From Ectothiorhodospira sp. BSL-9 (GTDB lineage: Bacteria; Pseudomonadota; Gammaproteobacteria; Ectothiorhodospirales; Ectothiorhodospiraceae): a DNA stretch of 64,000 bases. Under the pieces are notes generated by a model, which was not told where the DNA came from, searched no databases, and worked only from the letters and a program-made list of their open reading frames with translations. Made by a program: the position numbers and the translations under genes. This document shows, piece by piece, positions 60,453-64,000 of this stretch. The DNA is taken from positions 3,482,001 to 3,546,000 of the forward strand of contig NZ_CP011994.1 of NCBI RefSeq assembly GCF_001632845.1, in the 5' to 3' direction. How positions within the stretch are numbered: the stretch's first letter is position 1; every line of letters starts with the position of its first letter.

Positions 60453-60650
60453 TTACTCGGAAACTTCCGCAGACGCATCATAGGTCAGCGGGTTGTAGTT
60501 GTCATTGGAGTACACGAAAGCGTGCACAGCCAGAGCAACAACCAGAACCGTGATCAGAATGGGCATCAACCAGGTGCCGGGGTTAACCACCAGCCACAGC
60601 TTCCAGTCGTCTCTGGGGTTGCTTGGCTTGCTCGGTCTGTATTCGCTCAT
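60453..60650 (-). CDS. pucA: Light-harvesting antenna alpha subunit (PucA-like)
   Basis: 65 residues. NPRDDWKLWLVVNPGTWLMP leads into one membrane helix (ILITVLVVALAVHAFVY) with His43 as bacteriochlorophyll ligand in A-x-x-x-H. The start resembles LH2 alpha peptides of purple sulfur bacteria. After His43, positions +11, +13 and +14 are Pro, Thr and Tyr; LH1 has Trp at +11 and typical LH2 has aromatic residues at +13 and +14. The C-terminal tail is acidic. Transcribed before beta, the reverse of the usual order. Confidence 0.92.
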   Translation of the reverse strand: MSEYRPSKPSNPRDDWKLWLVVNPGTWLMPILITVLVVALAVHAFVYSNDNYNPLTYDASAEVSE

Positions 60651-60711
60651 AGATAAAGCCCTCTTGGTTTAAGACCAGGCCCCTGTGGAGGCCAGGATGT
60701 TTTCAACCGCC

Positions 60712-60726
60712 ACATGTCAGACATGT
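60712..60726. promoter_or_regulatory. Perfect 15-base palindrome upstream of LH alpha
   Basis: ACATGTC-A-GACATGT, about 62 bases before the LH alpha ATG, where an operator could sit near the core promoter. The regulator is unknown. Confidence 0.5.
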
Positions 60727-60858
60727 AGCCAAGGTTGACACTTGAATCAGATTCGGTCGACTCCGGCACAAAAGGCCGGAACACTCCCTGAACAGTCTTT
60801 TTTTAACTTATTGCCTGGCAGGGTATTTCTGATCCAAAAACCCCTGCTTCGGTCTGGT

Positions 60859-60876
60859 TGTAAGTCTACGTTGACA
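60859..60876. promoter_or_regulatory. Candidate PpsR/CrtJ site (TGT-N12-ACA)
   Basis: Exact match to the TGT-N12-ACA consensus of the photosynthesis repressor PpsR/CrtJ, about 210 bases upstream of the LH alpha start. A second half-match starts at TGT in 60885. A chance match in a region this size is quite possible. Confidence 0.4.
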
Positions 60877-61032
60877 GGATTAAATGTCAAGCTGGCCTAC
60901 CACTCCTGGATGAGTGAACAGAAGAGCCCGGAACTTCCTTAATAAAGCAAAACAAACAGCAACTTAAAAAACCATCATGGCACTCGAAGGGTAGCCACCC
61001 AGGCCATGCCCACACGAGTGGCTGCCATTTTT

Positions 61033-61046
61033 CTGATCCAGATCAT
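61033..61046. promoter_or_regulatory. FNR-like site
   Basis: CTGATCCAGATCAT keeps the core TGAT-N4-ATCA of the FNR consensus TTGAT-N4-ATCAA. It is far (about 385 bases) from the LH alpha start and close behind the pucC terminator, so its role is doubtful. Confidence 0.3.
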
Positions 61047-61096
61047 CATTTGTCACTCGGACGGCGCTCCCCAACACAGGAGGTCAGACCTGCAAC

Positions 61097-61133
61097 AAAA
61101 AAGGGGCGCCACGGCTTCCCACCGCGACGCCCC
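61097..61133 (-). terminator. Intrinsic terminator after the pucC/lhaA gene
   Basis: On the minus strand a 12-base GC-rich stem (61122-61133 with 61103-61114, two G-T pairs, seven-base loop) runs into TTTTTT. It lies 15 bases after the carrier stop and separates that gene from the antenna genes. Confidence 0.9.
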
Positions 61134-61147
61134 TCACCCCATCGCCA

Positions 61148-62590
61148 TCAAGTGCTGGGGAAGTCCGGCATGCCGAAACGCGCATCCCCCGTACCGTGGC
61201 GCGGCCCGCCCTCTCGCAGCAGCGGAATCATGACCACCAATGCTGCCAGGAGGATGCCGATCTCCAGGTAATACACCGCCAGATAACCCGTCGCTGGCGA
61301 TGCCAGGGTCTCCCCGAGCAGCCCACCGCCGGTGATAAGGCCCACAAGGTCGCGGATGATGCCTCCAAGGGCAATGGCTCCCCCAGCGGCCGTGGCCTGC
61401 ACCGCCCCCCATGCGCCCACGGCCATACCGCTTTGCTGGTCGCGTGCAAAGGCCATCATGGCCAGCAGGGTGGAGACAGCAAACAACCCCCCCCCAAAGC
61501 CGATCAGGCCCGTGCCGAGGCGGAAGATCAGGGTGGACTGCAAGGGCACCGCCAGCACCACGATGATGAAGGCCACCACGCCGATGACGGCACCGATGGC
61601 GCCCACCCGGTAGGGGTCACCCCCACGGGTGAGCACGTAGCCAGCCAGGGAGAAGGCCATGAGCATCCCCATGGCCCACAGGGCCGTGAGCGTGGTGGTG
61701 GCAGCCACCGACATGCCCAGGATCTCGCCTCCATAGGGCTCGAGCAGGATGTCCTGCATGTTGAAGCCGGCGGTTCCCAGAGCAATCACCACCAGCAGTC
61801 GGCGCACGTGCCCCACGGAGGCGAGGGCACGCCAGGCTTCCATGAATGGCACCCCCGGCTCATGGCGGGCCTTGGCTCGATCCTGATCGATCGCTTCCTG
61901 TTTCCACAAGGCGAACAGGTTCACCACAATGGTGACCACGGCCACGCCCTGCAGCACCTCGATCAGGCGACCAGGGCTGTAATCGGTGAGCAGCCAGCCA
62001 AATACACTCGAGGCCAGGACCATGCCCAAAAGCAGGATCACGTAGAGCAACGCCACCACACGGGGCCGCTGCTCAGGGGCCGCCAGATCCGTGGCCAGGG
62101 CCAGGCCAGCCGTCTGCGTGGTATGCAGGCCTGCCCCCACCAGCAGGAAAGCCAGGGCCGCCGCCATGGGGCCCAGAAAGGCCGGGCCGCTCCCGTCAGC
62201 GAGCACCAGCAAGGCAAACGGCATGATGGCGAGCCCCCCGAACTGCAGCATGGTGCCGAACCACAGATAGGGCACGCGTCGCCACCCGAAGGCAGATCGA
62301 TGATTGTCGGAACGGTGGCCCAACAGGGCTCTCAAGGGGGCAAACAGCAGTGGCAGGGAGACCATCAGGGCCACCAGCCAGGCGCCGACCCCCATTTCCA
62401 CCACCATGACCCGGTTCAGGGTACCGGTAAGCAGCACAATGGCCATACCCACCGATATCTGGAACAGCGCCAGACGCAACAGCCGCGGCAAGGGCAGTTC
62501 CTTGGTGGCCGCATCGGCGAACGGCAGGATCGAGGGACCCAGCCGCTTGAGGATGCCCATGAAGGCGCTCGAGGCCTTTCTATCCTTCAT
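61148..62590 (-). CDS. BCD-family carrier, PucC/LhaA-type antenna assembly protein
   Basis: 480 residues, about twelve membrane segments. Seen: LPLPRLLRLALFQISVGMAI, LTGTLNRVMVVEMGV, FAPLRALLGHRSDNHRSAFG with WRRVPYLWFGTMLQFGG, and LLVGAGLHTTQTAGLALATD, all hallmarks of the PucC/LhaA branch of the MFS superfamily. These proteins help assemble LH1 (LhaA) or LH2 (PucC) and may handle bacteriochlorophyll. The branch cannot be told here, hence no symbol. It follows bchL by 48 bases and is followed by a strong terminator, then the LH genes. Confidence 0.92.
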   Translation of the reverse strand: MKDRKASSAFMGILKRLGPSILPFADAATKELPLPRLLRLALFQISVGMAIVLLTGTLNRVMVVEMGVGAWLVALMVSLPLLFAPLRALLGHRSDNHRSAFGWRRVPYLWFGTMLQFGGLAIMPFALLVLADGSGPAFLGPMAAALAFLLVGAGLHTTQTAGLALATDLAAPEQRPRVVALLYVILLLGMVLASSVFGWLLTDYSPGRLIEVLQGVAVVTIVVNLFALWKQEAIDQDRAKARHEPGVPFMEAWRALASVGHVRRLLVVIALGTAGFNMQDILLEPYGGEILGMSVAATTTLTALWAMGMLMAFSLAGYVLTRGGDPYRVGAIGAVIGVVAFIIVVLAVPLQSTLIFRLGTGLIGFGGGLFAVSTLLAMMAFARDQQSGMAVGAWGAVQATAAGGAIALGGIIRDLVGLITGGGLLGETLASPATGYLAVYYLEIGILLAALVVMIPLLREGGPRHGTGDARFGMPDFPST

Positions 62591-62638
62591 CGCTGATTAC
62601 TCCCAATGGTCTGGTGCATGCGATTCCTCCGGCGATCA

Positions 62639-63569
<931 letters not shown>

Positions 63570-63766
63570 CTAGGGTTCTTCACACGCGCCGGGGGCGGAC
63601 CCCTGGCTTCTCGGCGTCCGGGCCCGTTCATGGGGGATGCTCAGGCTTCCAGCAGATGATTGGCCGCCCGGGCCGAGGTGAGGGAATGGATCGCGGCCAA
63701 GCGCCGGAGGTTAGCGTGCGGCATCCGCAAAAACAAGCGCACGCGCCCCCGGCGGGCTCGCTGAAA

Positions 63767-63988
63767 TCAGCCGCCGAGTTTACGGTGAAACCAGAGGTTG
63801 CGGGCTTCGTTGACCACCAGCCAGATGATCCCGCCCCACACCATGAGGTCGGCCACATAGTAGATCAGTGCGCGTCCGTCGCCTTCCTGCCCAACCCAGG
63901 CCTTCATGCCCATGCCCAGGGTGAGGCCGCCGAAGAAGAGCAATACCGACATCACGCGATGACGCGCCACACGGTCAGTAAAGGCCAT
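63767..63988 (-). CDS. Small membrane protein of unknown function
   Basis: 73 residues, not recognised. Two membrane helices: VMSVLLFFGGLTLGMGMKAW and, after a short loop with EGDGR, ALIYYVADLMVWGGIIWLVV. The ends are basic (MAFTDRVARHR and NEARNLWFHRKLGG), so both termini are probably cytoplasmic. It lies upstream of bchL on the same strand, 231 bases away. Proximity to photosynthesis genes suggests, but does not show, a link. Confidence 0.65.
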   Translation of the reverse strand: MAFTDRVARHRVMSVLLFFGGLTLGMGMKAWVGQEGDGRALIYYVADLMVWGGIIWLVVNEARNLWFHRKLGG

Positions 63989-64000
63989 GTACTCCTGCTC

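Larger units (their letters stand above)
60651..61096. other. Upstream regulatory region of the antenna genes
   Basis: 446 bases with no supported gene and a lower GC content than neighbours. It holds a perfect palindrome ACATGTCAGACATGT (60712-60726), an inverted pair TTGACA/TGTCAA (60871-60890), a TGT-N12-ACA site (60859-60876) and an FNR-like TGAT-N4-ATCA (61034-61045). No sigma-70 promoter could be placed with confidence. The 66-codon open frame at 60742-60942 on the plus strand looks random. Confidence 0.6.

Noticed and set aside
60697-60738. Two further TGT...ACA spacings near the palindrome as PpsR sites
   Set aside because: Both have 11, not 12, bases between the halves.
60742-60942. 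66-codon plus-strand frame in the antenna upstream region
   Set aside because: Composition looks random, no ribosome site, covers candidate operators.

Overview
The window comes from the chromosome of a GC-rich gammaproteobacterial phototroph, most likely a purple sulfur bacterium of the Ectothiorhodospiraceae type. Three things point there. The housekeeping blocks have gammaproteobacterial order (iscRSUA-hscBA-fdx-iscX-ndk-rlmN-pilW-rodZ, smc-zipA-ligA, yajC-secDF behind queA-tgt, prfB-lysS). A single complete flg locus carries sigma-54 and sigma-28 promoters. The right end holds bacteriochlorophyll and antenna genes (bchL, a PucC/LhaA-type carrier, LH alpha and beta peptides). The genus assignment is inference.

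Layout. 1-9.8 kb, minus strand: rodZ (cut by the window edge), pilW, rlmN, ndk and the full ISC iron-sulfur assembly operon behind an IscR-type promoter, with cysE just upstream. 9.9-17 kb: trmJ/suhB divergent, then secF-secD-yajC-tgt-queA. 17.1-19.6 kb: tRNA-Leu(CAA), a DeaD-type helicase and a small PA3496-like gene. 19.6-26.2 kb: ligA-zipA-smc. 26.3-32 kb: queF, an FGGY kinase resembling cyanobacterial D-ribulose kinase, an Atm1-type ABC exporter and pckA. 32-36.8 kb: alpha/beta hydrolase, aminotransferase, lysS and prfB with its programmed +1 frameshift. 36.9-52.2 kb: flgLKJIHGFEDCB, cheR, cheV, flgA, flgM, flgN and ycgR. 52.2-60 kb: a large hybrid histidine kinase gene split by a 4.7-kb tandem of two IS66-family copies. 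60.2-64 kb: LH alpha then LH beta (reverse of the usual gene order), a pucC/lhaA gene, bchL and an unrecognised two-helix membrane protein.

How the parts work together. IscS/IscU/IscA/HscBA/Fdx build Fe-S clusters, IscR probably represses the operon, and CysE supplies cysteine precursor. Fe-S users in the window include RlmN and BchL. The flg genes build hook, rod and rings. A sigma-54 promoter precedes flgB and another precedes flgA, while sigma-28 promoters precede flgM and cheV, giving the usual early/late timing. QueF, QueA and Tgt cover three steps of queuosine synthesis.

Most of the window is conventional. The best leads are the reversed and sequence-atypical antenna pair with its operator-rich upstream region, the IS66 tandem that splits the sensor kinase in frame with an intact 8-bp target duplication, two related long palindromes in convergent intergenic gaps, and the small membrane protein next to bchL. 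I found no CRISPR array, prophage, toxin-antitoxin pair or clear new defence system.
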